In this document: positions 1 through 10,599 of the stretch, piece by piece | Numbering within the stretch: the first letter of the stretch is position 1 | How the letters are laid out: the number at the start of each line of letters is the position of its first letter | From: Lumbricus terrestris | Taxonomy: Eukaryota; Annelida; Clitellata; Crassiclitellata; Lumbricidae | NCBI GenBank assembly: GCA_949752735.1 | Contig: OX457046.1 | Coordinates: 38,615,649-38,679,648 of the forward strand | Length of the DNA: 64,000 nt | Reading direction: 5' to 3' | Program-made: the position numbers and the translations under genes | The notes under the pieces: model-generated | Told to the model about the DNA's origin: nothing | The model's database searches: none | What the model saw: the letters and a program-made list of their open reading frames with translations, nothing else

Positions 1-3
1 TTC

Positions 4-5
<2 letters not shown>

Positions 6-38
<33 letters not shown>

Positions 39-39
39 T
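6..39. repeat. (TAA)n microsatellite
   Basis: Uninterrupted TAA trinucleotide run at the left edge of the window. Confidence 0.95.
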
Positions 40-45
40 TTTTCA

Positions 46-115
46 AGGTAGGTCACTCAGAAACGCTCCCGGCCCAACCACGGCTAAATAAAACAGTTTT
101 AAGGTTCTTAAGCAT
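46..115 (-). repeat. LINE/SINE 3'-end fragment
   Basis: Contains CACTCAGAAACGCTCCCGGC, a variant of the 3' tail (CTCAGAGGCGCTCCCGACT) shared by the SINEs and LINE 3' ends elsewhere in the window. Short and diverged. Confidence 0.45.
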
Positions 116-277
116 CAGAGTTTTTATCACCACAGCTCGTTGATTGGCTGAGCTATTTTTCAAGGACCATCAACTACTTTACCCAGATCTAATTCGAAAT
201 CCGTGTTATCGATGTTATCTGAATAGTGATTGGAATTGAGTCATCACTCTACTACGATTGCTGGGCAGCGTCGCTTA

Positions 278-312
278 CTTATAGCGGTTAATAACTGCAT
301 TTTAGAGGTGTC
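278..312 (-). promoter_or_regulatory. PSE/TATA snRNA-type promoter candidate
   Basis: GACACC box at 312-307 (minus) and CTATAAG TATA starting at 283; start-to-start 29 bp. Upstream flank GCTCTCTTT matches the flank seen at other sites. Points left, away from the family A repeat. Confidence 0.6.
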
Positions 313-913
313 AAAGAGAGCGATTTAAATAAGTAACTAAGTTAAGTAAGTTGCACTCTATTTCGACCAACTCTTTAAACCACACTTAGCCTACGTTAAC
401 ATGACACTTAACAAGATAAAACAATCTTATCAAAAGCACTAAACTTGTGAAGCTGACCGCCTTAAAAATAATCAACTAACTGCGTGCCACACATGACACG
501 CTTCTTGCAGTTTTCATCACCAAGAGAACTGTACACGTTTCGAACATACGACGGACCAAATACAAATACACACACTTCACACTACATCAATGCATACCAA
601 GGCTGTTTTTAAGGCTTTTGAAGAACTGCTCAACCCCTTCTTTCCCTTCCCATCCTACATGGTAAATTACTTTCAATCGGATGACAATGACCTTTTTTAC
701 TAGTTTTAACTGCACAGAACTTGTGACAGAGTGCTTCAACAGCTGCACAAATCCATTTAGAACTGCACATTTTGTGTACAGCTGCACGCTAAAAAAGTCC
801 TGATGCATACCATTGTTGTTTGTGGGCTGACTTTGTTACGATAAAACCACTATAAAACGCAGTGCTCGGTAGGTGATTACAAACATGGTTACGTTTGTCA
901 TTTCGTCTCCTTC
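313..913. repeat. Dispersed repeat family A, copy 1
   Basis: About 600 bp without coding potential. Shared landmarks in order: AAGTAACTAAGTTAAG, ACGTTAACATGAC, AACAAGATAAAAC, TTCTTGCAGTTTTCATCA, CACACTTCACAC and GATAAAACCAC. The same order recurs at 26,280, 38,620 and 42,131. A minus-facing promoter box precedes it and a plus-facing one follows, so the unit has outward-pointing promoters. Function unknown; a decayed non-autonomous element is the main alternative. Confidence 0.7.
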
Positions 914-947
914 GACACCTTTAAATCTTTCTCATCCAAAGATATTT
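914..947 (+). promoter_or_regulatory. PSE/TATA snRNA-type promoter candidate
   Basis: GACACCTTTAAAT at 914; weak TATA (GATATTTCA) at 941-947. The predicted start near 970 lies about 60 bp before the N2 stem-loop at 1,030, and a T5 run at 1,103-1,107 could end a transcript of about 135 nt. Confidence 0.5.
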
Positions 948-1014
948 CACTTAATTCTTCACAACCCAATGAAAAAACTTCAAAAGAAGAAAGCTCTTAA
1001 GTGCTGTAATATGC

Positions 1015-1107
1015 CGAGCAAATTTCTGTCCAGGGTAACGGCCTCTGTTGTCATAGACCCTTGTCAAATCGGATCCATCCATCCATCAAATGCTATTTTC
1101 AGTTTTT
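1015..1107 (+). ncRNA. N2 module, candidate structured RNA
   Basis: Conserved core ACGGCCTCTGTTGTCATA at about 1,039-1,056. Arms CCAGGG / ACCCTTG pair imperfectly here. It ends in CAAATCGGATCCATCC and a T5 run. It lies downstream of the promoter at 914. A transcript is not proven; it may be only a dispersed repeat. Confidence 0.45.
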
Positions 1108-1143
1108 GACACCCTTAAATAAGTGTGTAAAGATACTATATAA
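1108..1143 (+). promoter_or_regulatory. PSE/TATA snRNA-type promoter candidate
   Basis: GACACCCTTAAAT at 1,108 and TATATAAG at 1,137; spacing 29 bp. Confidence 0.65.
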
Positions 1144-1289
1144 GCCGTAAAGTCAGTATTTTGTGGATGTTTCAAACGACAGTTTTACACTGTTTAAGCA
1201 TGATGCAAGGACGCATATGAATATTTGAAGAAATTGTACTATATATTGCCTCAGGTAAATACGTTTTGAAGGTGTTCTGAAAAGCATCT

Positions 1290-1390
1290 TTTATTCAGCC
1301 TACAAAGGAAATCTGCCCAACGGGGGCTTGAACTCACTACCTCTCGCACTCTTGACCAGCGTGTTATCCATTGCGCTACTGTCGTCAATG
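1290..1390 (-). repeat. tRNA-derived SINE, family S2
   Basis: On the minus strand, an A-box-like GCGCAATGGATAACACGCTGG is followed by a B-box-like GAGTTCAAGCC. The same head occurs at 15,062 and 15,985. A Pol III tRNA head without a complete cloverleaf indicates a SINE, not a tRNA gene. Confidence 0.7.
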
Positions 1391-1394
1391 GATT

Positions 1395-1513
1395 TTGTTG
1401 CCACCAGATGTCGTTAACACTCGATTCGTTTCCAATTTTGGTGATTGATGGTAGAAAACCGTTTTTTTTATGAATCGAAGATTGACCGATGATCAAAACA
1501 AACAACAACGGCA
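1395..1513. repeat. Dispersed repeat B, copy 1
   Basis: About 118 bp starting TTGCCACCAGATGTCG and ending GATTGACCGATGATCAAAAC; second copy at 3,845-3,963. Both copies are followed at once by a trinucleotide array. Confidence 0.75.
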
Positions 1514-1533
1514 ATAATGATTATGGTAATGAT

Positions 1534-1613
<80 letters not shown>
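1534..1613. repeat. (TAA)n microsatellite
   Basis: Long TAA run. Confidence 0.97.
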
Positions 1614-1615
<2 letters not shown>

Positions 1616-1674
1616 TGTCGATAATAGCCTAGACATTAGGGTGGTTCGAATGTAATGAACAAAAAACTTTTTCT

Positions 1675-1677
<3 letters not shown>

Positions 1678-1752
<75 letters not shown>
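1678..1752. repeat. (TAA)n microsatellite
   Basis: Second long TAA run, separated from the first by 64 bp of unique sequence. Confidence 0.97.
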
Positions 1753-1753
<1 letters not shown>

Positions 1754-1784
1754 GGATATATCTCTCTTGTTACATGTTTAACGA

Positions 1785-1885
1785 CACTGAAATATCGGAG
1801 ATGATTAGTGTCGCCTTCCTCCTTTATCCAGGCTTAGGGCCGGCACTGGCAGAATGCGGCCAGTGGCGGAGTCCAGAACGCGGAG
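1785..1885 (-). ncRNA. N1 module, candidate structured RNA
   Basis: Minus strand carries TGCCGGCCCTAAGC, then AAAGGAGGAAGG and a diverged core. Same layout as the better preserved copies at 15,738 and 60,752. No good promoter is seen to its right, so this copy is probably decayed. Confidence 0.35.
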
Positions 1886-2044
1886 TCCAGAACGCCAAGG
1901 AAACGGAACAGTTCTAAGAATGTGTCGCCATAAAATTATCACATCGAGATATGCATGCTGTCGAAATTTTGTTCTTTTTGCGAAGCTCATATAAAAAAAA
2001 CCTGGTTCAGAACCTTGCTCTTAAGTGTTGTAGCCTAATATGCT

Positions 2045-2136
2045 GAGCAAATTTCTGTCCAGGGTAACGGCCTCTGTTGTCATAGACCCCTGGTCAAATC
2101 GGATCCATCCATCCATCAATTGCTATTTTCAATTTT
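2045..2136 (+). ncRNA. N2 module, candidate structured RNA
   Basis: Core ACGGCCTCTGTTGTCATA with arms CCAGGG / CCCCTGG (one bulge), followed by CAAATCGGATCCATCC and TTTTT at 2,133-2,137. No intact promoter box is visible directly upstream. Confidence 0.4.
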
Positions 2137-2137
2137 T

Positions 2138-2173
2138 GACACCCATAAAAGACTTTTGAAAGATACTTTATTA
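2138..2173 (+). promoter_or_regulatory. PSE/TATA promoter, decayed TATA
   Basis: GACACCCATAAAA at 2,138; the TATA position (2,167) reads TTTATTA. This is the weaker twin of the promoter at 1,108. Confidence 0.45.
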
Positions 2174-2345
2174 GCCGTAAAGTCAGTATTTTGTGCATGC
2201 TTTAAGCGACTGTCTTAAACTGTTCAAGGATAAGGCAAGTGGGGCCAAGAACAAAATATGAATATTTAAAAAAATTGTCCAATATATTGCCTCTGGTGTA
2301 TACATTTTGAAGGTGTTCTGAAAAAACATTATTTATTCGTGACGG

Positions 2346-3120
2346 TATTACAGTTGATTTGCTAATAAAGTGTGTAATGAAGTGTGTATTGAAATTCTGA
2401 TGACCTATAATAGCCAGCTATAAAGCATACAATGAAACGCATTCTGTTCGTTATACTCCGACATTTTTAAACGGTGATCACCAATTCAGTTGCTATACAA
2501 GATTTCGTTGCGAACTTTGTTTATTTCAATCCACGGGCTCGCTTAGCTGCCTGACAATGCCGGGCTTTCTCGGTTGTACGGCCGTCCATCTTAATGACCT
2601 TCCTTCGTATACTCGGAGTGCGAACACCTCCGGTTTACACTTTAGGACAACCCTTCTGACTTGACACAGCGCTCGTGATTAAGCTGGTGCCCTGCGCTTG
2701 ACTTTCGGGCGGCGCTCTAGAAATTAGGAGATCCCAATTACGATTACGAAAGCAGCACTTATTACATCTGACCAATAAGACTCTGTTTCAATGATATCTC
2801 AAGTTTTTTTACTTTCGGCGTGGCGAGGATAGGAGTGCCCCTGATTAGTTTTCTTGATGTGGCGCTATTTAGCCCAAAGAATAACAAACGACGAGTTTCA
2901 TATTCTGCACGAATGATGCAGACGTAACGCGACCATAATTGTACCGCTACAAGGGCGCCTGACAAACAACCAACTAGCGGGACAAGACTATAGCAAACAA
3001 AATAATAAGAATTAATACATTAATATTAATGGTATTTAATAATAAGTTTTAGTCAATAACAATTATTGATTATCGTAAAATAATGATGTACTTTGTATCA
3101 GATGAACTTAGTTTATATTG
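2346..3120. other. Gene-free stretch
   Basis: No coding signal. 2,600-2,750 (ACAGCGCTCGTG, AAGCTGGTGCC) matches 52,340-52,470, so it is repetitive. The rest is A/T-rich and unrecognised. Confidence 0.6.
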
Positions 3121-3163
3121 TTAAAAATTGAAATATTTGAATGATAATGTAAAGCTTCGCTTA

Positions 3164-3199
3164 GACACCTTGTGATGGTTTTGTACGGATGTTATAAAA
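3164..3199 (+). promoter_or_regulatory. PSE/TATA snRNA-type promoter candidate
   Basis: GACACCTTGTGAT at 3,164 and TATAAAA at 3,193; spacing 29 bp. Flanks (AAGCTTCGCTTA before; TTACGTCATAACTATTAT about 200 bp after) match the promoters at 46,357 and 50,311, so this is a dispersed relative of that unit. Confidence 0.65.
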
Positions 3200-3840
3200 T
3201 TCTCTTTACTGCTTTTTTCACGTATACGAACTTCGATAGTCATGGAATATTTATGACGGCGCTAAACTTTGGATTAATATCATAATGATTATAATAATTA
3301 TTCATCTAATACGGTGATGTTTACAAGTTGGCTCGGTCGGAGAATTGCGGTTCAAACTAAAATTACTTACGTCATAACTATTATATTGCTGGGGTACCCG
3401 GCATTGCCCGGAAATTTTAGGATTCGCCCCGTTCCCGACCAATACCCTACTTCCCCACCCTGACTTCACCCCCATCCCCACTCCTGTTCCCCACTCCACT
3501 TTTTTCTCCCATTCCAGTCCCCGACCGACCCCCAAACCCGCCGGCCCACCTTGCCTCGACGTGTGTGGTAGACGGCATCAGATTCTGTTGCAGATTGTAC
3601 AGTTATTTCCATGATAGCCTTGCGTACTACTTTTGGGAGTCAGTTTATTAGGTTGAAGTTGACATTTTCTGTACTTGAATTTCCTGTTGGTCCTGTAGAA
3701 ATGTCCGTGAGTTTTCAAATTTATGAGGTTTGAGACGCAGTCACTCTAGGTCACCTCTGTAAGCTGATCAATCAACTCAGATAGTTTATCTTTTCACATT
3801 ATCAACGGTTTTACGAACTGTTCAAAATCATAATCGAAGT
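3200..3840. other. Gene-free stretch with C-rich tract
   Basis: 3,290-3,400 is related to 46,500-46,570 and 50,460-50,530. A C-rich tract occupies 3,425-3,545. No coding signal. Confidence 0.55.
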
Positions 3841-3844
3841 GGTC

Positions 3845-3963
3845 AACGAATTCTGTTGCCACCAGATGTCGCTAGCAATCGATTCATTTCCAATATTGGC
3901 GTTTGATGAGAGAGTGCCGTTCTTTTTGATGAAGTGAAGATTGACCGATGATCAAAACAACAA
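3845..3963. repeat. Dispersed repeat B, copy 2
   Basis: Partner of 1,395-1,513 and again the left neighbour of a trinucleotide array. Confidence 0.75.
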
Positions 3964-3984
3964 CAACGGCAGAGGTAAGCCCAG

Positions 3985-4076
3985 CAATAATGATTATGGT
4001 AATGGTGATGATGATGATGATACTACGACTACTACTACTACTGATAATACTAATAACAGTAGTAATAATAATTATA

Positions 4077-4112
<36 letters not shown>

Positions 4113-4260
4113 TTGATCATAATAACGATAGGCCTAAAAATTATTATCACTATTATTCGAGCTATTATAATAATAACAGTATTTTTAATAATAATTGTAG
4201 GCGTAGTAGGTATAGCAGTTGCAGTAATAGTAGTCGTCTGTAGTAGTAATAGTAGTACCA
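3985..4260. repeat. Compound trinucleotide repeat
   Basis: GAT, TAC, TAA and TAG trinucleotides in blocks, the purest at 4,076-4,112. Open frames here in several phases encode homopolymers and are artefacts of the repeat. Confidence 0.95.
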
Positions 4261-4497
4261 AAGTTTTCCAGTGTCTTCGATCTAATTCTTCCCCCAAAAG
4301 TCTTCGGTGAAAAAGTAAGATGCACGGAGTGCAGAAAAAAAATTCCAAAGAGATTATTATAATTATGGGATTGAATTGAACTTTTGTCTCATTGTGTATT
4401 ATTCGCTTTTACATTTTCCTTGCCTTCAAGATTTATCCGTGTGATTTTTGTGACGCTACCCGTTTTGAAAACTGGATCCAAAATAAGTCACTTTCAC

Positions 4498-4538
4498 TAT
4501 ATATATATAACTTTGCGAGAAAGTGATTTTAAGGTGTC
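4498..4538 (-). promoter_or_regulatory. PSE/TATA snRNA-type promoter candidate
   Basis: GACACCTTAAAAT at 4,538 (minus) and a long TATATATATATA from 4,509; spacing 29 bp. Confidence 0.65.
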
Positions 4539-4539
4539 T

Positions 4540-5285
4540 ATTGAAAAAAATTAGGCCTACAATACAATGTCTAATCTAATAAACAAAGACATATTGTAAC
4601 TGAATTTGAATTAACGTGGTCTTAGAAAGTAGTATTTTCAGTTATCGGCAATATTAGTTAAAACAAAGATAATTATTTTCACCCGTGCACCCGTCATCCA
4701 GGTTTTGGACTGGTACTCCAAGTTGTATTGAATGGTTTCATATGGCAACGACTTCTGCTCCAAAGAGTACACTCCTCTCCGCTCTCTCATTCACTGAAGC
4801 TCAACTCAAGTCTTTTCCGTCTGGCGTTGTTGGAAAAGCCACTAAGTACAGAATCTTGAAAGGCAGGAACGTAACTAGTGGTGGGCTTTTGGTTGAGGGA
4901 TGTTAAGCTCAGAAACGAAGCTGATATCCAAATTATGCCTACCCCACCCCCAGCTCCACTCAAGACTCGTACTACATCGCTTGCAAACCTCAAGATGTAA
5001 GCCCTAACAAGATAATTCATGTTACGCCACTGCTGAAGAGGCGCTATATAAATTCCGACTGTTTGAGTAAATAATTACAGATACGTCAGCCATCTTGAAT
5101 AATAGTGAACCAAGTGCATAAGATTAGGTAAGGATTTGTTACATTGTTATTCTAAAGGGCTCAAGTGGCAGGCGTTTATCAACATAATCAGCTGACATCG
5201 TAAAGGTATACATAGTATTTTACGCAAATGATTGGTTTTTCACAGGTATCTTTTATCATAATGTACTGTATGCATTCTTCTTCTT
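4540..5285. other. Gene-free stretch
   Basis: Only a SINE/LINE tail fragment (GAGGCGCTATATAAATTCC, 5,039-5,058) is recognisable. Confidence 0.5.
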
Positions 5286-5289
5286 TCTC

Positions 5290-5690
5290 CTCCGTCAAGT
5301 GTTCACTGACGATGAGGCTCTAACAAAACTTCTCCATTTCGGCCGGTCTCTTGCAAATTCTATTGCCTTTCTTAGCTCCAATCCTCTGTCTTCATTGTGT
5401 TAGAGTTTCTTGGTCTCTTGCCAGGCGGTGACCAGTCCTCTCTTGGTAGGGTAAGGAGATCGTTGGGCCATTTTGGCCTCTTCCGGTCTGAGGTGTCCTT
5501 CCAACACCTGCCTCCTGCGTTGGCCAGCTGTTTCGGGGTTCCTGGTGAGCCTTTCCACCTCGCGAGACGCCCTAGGTGGTTCTTCGACCAAGGTCTTCGA
5601 CCGAGGTCTTCACCACTGATGGCATAGCCCCACCAGGCTATCCCCTACTTGGCTGTTCACCGTCTCACCACGGTGAGGTGCAGGTAGGGC
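5290..5690 (-). pseudogene. Probable non-LTR retrotransposon 3' coding end
   Basis: GC-rich relative to its flanks. The minus strand translates, with stops, into a segment with RRRQVLEGHLRPEEAK, then a stop, then GLELRKAIEFARDRPKWRSF; the last part resembles the A-x-DR-x-KWR-x-hh ending common at the C-terminus of retroelement ORF2 proteins. I cannot assign a clade. A host gene relic is possible but unsupported. Confidence 0.4.
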
Positions 5691-5699
5691 TTTGAGACG

Positions 5700-7900
5700 G
5701 CTCAACTGGATGCATTGCCATGTGATTATTCGACGAGCTTCGTACAAACACATCTTCTTCTTCCAGCGTTAAACTGGTTCGGAATTCATGATGTAGCCTA
5801 TCAGTGATCCAGATTTTCAAGCGCTGTATATATCGTAATCGCAATCGTAGGGACGTACATACGCTGGGACAAAAACGGGGGACGCCAGCTGAATAACGAG
5901 CGCAGAATTTTGTCATAGGTGTTCTACTGTAATTCCCATTACTGTCCTTTAATAAGACTATTATTGTTATTATTATATGGATTTTAAATCACTCCTCAGC
6001 CTCTTACCTTAATTGATGATGATTCTTCATTTACCTGACTCGCATCTGCAGTTAAGTATCGTTAAGTATCTTGTTACATTTGTGTAAATGAGTCTTCAAT
6101 ATAGTTACTGTGGCAGTGGAATAATAGTGGTTGCATAGCAGTGGCAGTGGTATTGGCATTGGTGGTGGTATAGTGGTGGGTATAGTGAAAAGTGGGAGTG
6201 TTAGTGGTAGTAGTCAAGCAATAAAAAATGGTCCCTTTTGATCTGTTTTACTTTACAAGTGGTAATTCTTATATTTAAATTGTGAATCTTTATTCGGGTG
6301 TTTAACGTTCATAGCAATGAGCGGTAACGAATGCCTGTCCGTCTGCAGTTGTATTTCGTAGACAATTTAAATCTGATGCTCGTGAATACGCTGGTGCCCA
6401 CACTTTGTTTTGTCGGTGGGGATTTCGCATGCAATATTCTTCTTGGCTTACGATGCGATTGAGATCAATGAGTTTTGTATTTATGGTCTGTCTAAGTTCA
6501 TGATGTCGTTTTTACTCAAAAATGTTGCTGTACTATCATGGAATGAGCCATCGATTATGTGAGAGAATAGACGTGAAGCGCACACACGGCCACATATGCC
6601 ACACAGGAACTGCCCACCCGCCATTTGTTGTAGCTGCACCGGCAAGGCCGGATTAAGAAATGTGGGGCCCTGTTCGGGAAATTTTTTCCTTTGGCAACGC
6701 CACAGCACAATCTTAGCACCTCAATCTGAATTGAATCTAACTTATCTGGATGCGATTTAGGTGCTGAAGAATAAGCTACATCGCCGTATTCAATAACCGA
6801 TCTAATAAGAGCCCTGAATATGTGAACTAAGGTTTATTTCGAAGTGCCCCAATGGTCACCAAAGACGCCAGTATTAACCTAATAATTATTTACAACCGTC
6901 ATTAATAACGTCGAGAAAATATATTTTAAGGGTGTTCACCGTAAGCAAACCCAAGACGAATTATTCTTTTGTTAACGGGCAAATTGACTCAGTGTCCAAT
7001 TATCCAATATCTTGTATGATTTTAAAATACCTCATGGCCTATCATAGACTATATGGAGTAATTTGATTGTCATATTTTTTCCGAGGAGTGTGGTTTGTAC
7101 AGATGATCAAATGCACCAATTGGTTTCAGTTACTGTTTGAGTCTTCAATGTCTATGTAGGTCCACATCACTTGGCATTTATTTAGTCTCATGCTATCCTC
7201 ATTCTTTCTACGTCTTTTACTGACGAATGGTTGATTCAGTCTGGTGTTTTCGTTTCTCCACGTCAGTCCACGCTTTCATAATGCTCACGATTAAATTCCT
7301 GTAATTCTAATCTCAGTCTTTCACCTCTGCAGTCGGTCGAAAATGTGACCGTTGGATTAAAGCACGCCAGCCACGTTGAACTCTCACAATAATTGCTACT
7401 TCTGTTTGGATTGCGCCAATGGCGCATCCAGCGGAGGGGGGGTCAATCCTGTATCCGCCCTTAGATTGCGTATTCTTCTTCTGTTCGCTCTACAATAGTT
7501 TTTCTGTTTGGCAGTCTTTCTCATTTCTCGACACCTGCTTCTTTTCGCGTGGTCTTGCGCACTGCACCGAACGCTTCTGAACGGACCACCAAACTAGAGG
7601 TGCTTTATATAAAGATTAAATAGAATGCAACACAAGTGGGAAAAATCGTTGTTTGACTGTGTTGTGGCATCAAACATCGGACCCCAAACTGAAGACTGTT
7701 GGAAAATATAATACCAAAAAATGAAAATGAGAAAATGAGAATTCAAGAGTTCATTACTGTTTCATTAATTTTTTAAAGCCATGTTACTCTGCTTCGCAAA
7801 AGATACGAATGCCAGAATTTTCATAGTGTATAAATTTTAGGTGTCGGTTCCGTAAATAATAATTATTATGTTGTCGACGGATCGGTGAATAAGATAGTAA
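5700..7900. other. Gene-free stretch
   Basis: No coding, promoter box or N module recognised. 6,115-6,220 is TGG/TAG-rich. Pieces at 6,640-6,670 (GGCCGGATTAAG) and 7,415-7,460 (GGCGCATCCAGCGGAGG) look like single ends of hAT-type elements without a partner. Confidence 0.5.
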
Positions 7901-7920
7901 TTAAAAACTTATTGGAAGTC

Positions 7921-7957
7921 TTATATAGTGCTTTTTAAAAACCATTTTAACGGTGTT
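7921..7957 (-). promoter_or_regulatory. PSE/TATA snRNA-type promoter candidate
   Basis: AACACCGTTAAAAT at 7,957 (minus) and TATATAAG from 7,927; spacing 30 bp. Flank GTGCTTAA matches other sites. Confidence 0.65.
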
Positions 7958-7959
7958 TA

Positions 7960-8780
7960 AGCACGCACTGAGTAGGCTAAGTATATCGGTTTACAAATAC
8001 GAGCAGATTTTATTTCCAGATATTTGGCATATTTTGGGACACATGCTTAAAATATCAAAATTTCGATCAGCATGCTTTACCATGCGGAACTGTAAATTAC
8101 AATGAAGTGGTAATAAATGCGTCTCTTTGAATGACTATTGGAAAGGATTTTAGCATAATATAACAATTTAGTTGATAAAGTTTCTTGCTGCATAACGGCA
8201 CATTATTATTACGGGATTATTAATGTCGCCTTTTTCCTATCTTCTGCACATGCAGATTACAGGCAGTGGCGCTGTTTCGCAACTTGATAAAATTGATGAA
8301 AATTATAAAATTTTATTATGGTCTTCTTTTTTTGATTTTTGAGTATTATTTTCTCAGCTTTAACGTCGCTGTATGACATCACGGATCGCTTTAAACTATC
8401 GACAAATTAAATTGTGTAAATTAGTATTAATATTATTATTATTCAGCAGCTTATAGAAACAAAGGTTGTCGACGTCTTTAAAGTGTTCAATGTATATTTA
8501 AGTTCACTTTTGTTTAACTCTTCAGCAGTTTCTGTCTTTTCTCTCTTTTTTTATTTATTTTATCCGGAATTTGAATGATAGGCTTTTATGATTGCAAGAA
8601 AGTTAAAGAAAATTTAATAATGAATTTTATCAGTATAATTATTATTAAAAGATCACACAAGCTTAAAACTAAACGAAAAGCAGAAAAATGTGTGCATAGT
8701 TCGAGTGCGTTGTTGTGTGGTGCGAAGATTCATATAAAAGCAACGGCGTTGAAACGCTGTGTGCAGATTGAAATCCTCTA
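7960..8780. other. Gene-free stretch with two decayed N cores
   Basis: 8,350-8,400 and 8,455-8,540 hold diverged N-type text (TTTAACGTCGCTGTATGACATC; AAGGTTGTCGACGTC). The second resembles 12,850-12,930. Otherwise A/T-rich with no coding signal. Confidence 0.4.
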
Positions 8781-8784
8781 TAAG

Positions 8785-9645
8785 AGGTAGGCGATCTTCC
8801 TTGGATCGCCGGAAACAGCGGCACCACGGCGGACCAACTCCAACAAAAGCTCCCGACCCGCGCGATTGATGGGGCCCAACGTTTCAATAGCAATGGGCAC
8901 AAACTCATGTGAGACAGGAAGCGTCGAGTACTTGCTGCACTTTAGATTCGCAGCATGTTCCGCAGCTCCTCCGGTACCGTAGATGACAGATGTACAGGAG
9001 ACTGCACAGGTATGGATCGCTGTGAAGTCCAAGGCGATATAATTTTGCCTCTGGTCCATGGGACGACGATGGCTCCGCCTGGTCTTTTTTCGTCCGTTCT
9101 TTTCAGACCTGGCGGCTCCTTCGAACTCGGGATATCCGCCTTCGCGAGCGCCCTCCACACCAAGTCGTTGACTGCAAAGTGCCGCGCTGCTCTTCCCGAC
9201 GATCGTCTGCAGACTAGCCCGTGGTGTCATCTTGAGTCGGCGGTCTCTCCGCACTGACACTGAACCCAAGAAAACCCAAGTTGAGTAAATCTTCCGAAAA
9301 TTCCCGGAATTTCCCGAAAAATTCCCGAATTTCCCACAAATCTTTCGAAAATGTTCCGAATTTTCCGTCCAAAAATCTGATGACCTTTTTTTATTTAGTC
9401 ATCCGGCACAAACCTCGGGAAAAAAGTCCACAATTTCACGAAAAATGTCAAAAAATGTCAAAAAATCTTTTTTTTCGTCGAAAAAAACCCAAGAAAAACC
9501 CAAGCTCGTCCCCAAAAAAACCCATTTCCCAAGTTCGGATTAAAAAACCCAAGATCTTGGGAAATAACAAAAGGAGTGGCAGCGCAGAATCCAACGGCTA
9601 CCCGGATTGCCTCGTTGCTTAGATCCAAGTCGCAGGCGGTCACAT
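8785..9645 (-). pseudogene. Retroelement C-terminal fragment: Cys motif plus probable restriction-like endonuclease
   Basis: The minus strand reads, in order: CDLDLSNEAIRVAVG (about 9,637-9,593), an unrelated insertion (9,265-9,569), CQCG with a downstream HHGLVC (about 9,257-9,195), GRAARHFAVNDLVWRAL, PSSKEPPGL, then DEKRPGGAIVVPW, and in another frame FVPIAIETLGPINRAG and SGDPRKIAYL. This order (C-x-C-G ... HGLxC, RH-x5-N, KRPDG ... PW ... WD-x-T) is that of the Cys motif and PD-(D/E)xK-like endonuclease at the C-terminus of some non-LTR elements; here RPDG is RPGG. Frameshifts, a stop within the Cys region and the nested insertion show it is dead. The RT domain is absent. Sister fragment at 20,960. 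The endonuclease reading is from motif memory, not a search. Confidence 0.65.
9265..9569. mobile_element. Non-autonomous element nested in the retroelement fragment
   Basis: It splits the retroelement coding between CDLDLS...AVG and the Cys motif. The interior is rich in ATTCCCGAAAA-type repeats and holds the TGATGACC-T(n)-AGTCATC palindrome seen in the elements at 30,223, 40,400 and 61,690. Ends are only approximate (ACCCAAG / CTTGGG). Confidence 0.55.
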
Positions 9646-9725
9646 AAATAGTTGATAGCTATAATAGTCCACAGCATGATAGGAGGTTCCTGCGATAATG
9701 AATTGTATAAATCGCAGTCAACATT

Positions 9726-9762
9726 TATTTATAGCATCTTCTAGACGCAAGTTTAAGGTGTC
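9726..9762 (-). promoter_or_regulatory. PSE/TATA snRNA-type promoter candidate
   Basis: GACACCTTAAACT at 9,762 (minus) and TATAAATAAATG from 9,733; spacing 29 bp. Confidence 0.65.
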
Positions 9763-10181
9763 AAAGCATAGCCTGCGTTTATTGAGATCATTAATTTTTT
9801 AACGATATGAAAGAAAGCGGTTACTGTCGTGTGACATATTATGCATTGCTTTAATTATTACTGATGCATAATTATACAAAATAAAAGAGGAAGAAATATT
9901 TAATGCAATTTTGTTTAATGTACACGAGATTATTAATCGCTTTACTTAAGTATAAAATTTATTACATGTTTGCAGAACATGCAATTTTAAGATGAAATTA
10001 TTGTTGTTGCTTGAAATTTCAACAAGTCATTGATCAAGTAACCATGCAATCAGGTTCTTATTGTTGATAATTTTGCGTAATCCACACATTCATGCAATAT
10101 TATCACGGAACAGTGTAACCGAAGTCCCTAAACAGCAAACCAACGATCACGTTATCCTGACAAACCTCGTAAGCAATGCTT

Positions 10182-10216
10182 TTATATAGTACTTAATAAA
10201 TCAAATAAAAGGTGTT
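10182..10216 (-). promoter_or_regulatory. PSE/TATA snRNA-type promoter candidate
   Basis: AACACCTTTTATT at 10,216 (minus) and TATATAAAAG from 10,188; spacing 28 bp. Confidence 0.65.
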
Positions 10217-10599
10217 TAAAGCAGAACCATGCTATGCCAACAAGTCGTTTATACAGTAACCCAGCGAACCAATTAATTTGTCATTACTGTCCGGAATGGT
10301 CCTGGGCATGACGTTAAACTGCATCCATCCTCTGCCACAGGGAACCAACAACGCCCCTGTGCCGGTCCTAAGCCCGGACAAAAGGAGGAAGGTTTGCCAG
10401 ATGGGTGGCGATACGCTGGCAGTAAAAGACCAAGACGATTGAAATCCGCAAAAACCACGGCACAAGTGACATAGCGACCCAGATGCTTCAAGGTGTCATG
10501 ATGACTGTGGAGCTGACATGCGCAGGCCGGTCAGGACAGGCCGGTGGAGTGAGTCGGAGGAGAGAGCATGGGACACATATGGGCATTGACCCAGGTTGT

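Larger units (their letters stand above)
995..1300 (+). repeat. Local direct duplication, copy 1
   Basis: Segment containing an N2 module, a promoter box and about 150 bp downstream; repeated with moderate divergence at 2,024-2,345. The distal promoter-flanking text (AGCCGTAAAGTCAGTATTTT) is identical in both copies. Confidence 0.85.
2024..2345 (+). repeat. Local direct duplication, copy 2
   Basis: Partner of 995-1,300; contains the N2 module and the promoter box again. Confidence 0.85.

Noticed and set aside
3884..4348. Long open frames rich in Ile, Thr, Met or Asp
   Set aside because: They lie in trinucleotide repeats and are open in several phases on both strands. The same holds for frames at 23,650-24,171, 25,532-25,883, 59,427-60,057 and 63,293-63,976.
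9281..9622. 113-residue Lys/Ser-rich frame
   Set aside because: Lies within the ATTCCCGAAAA-type interior of the nested element; no family resemblance and biased only by repeat composition.
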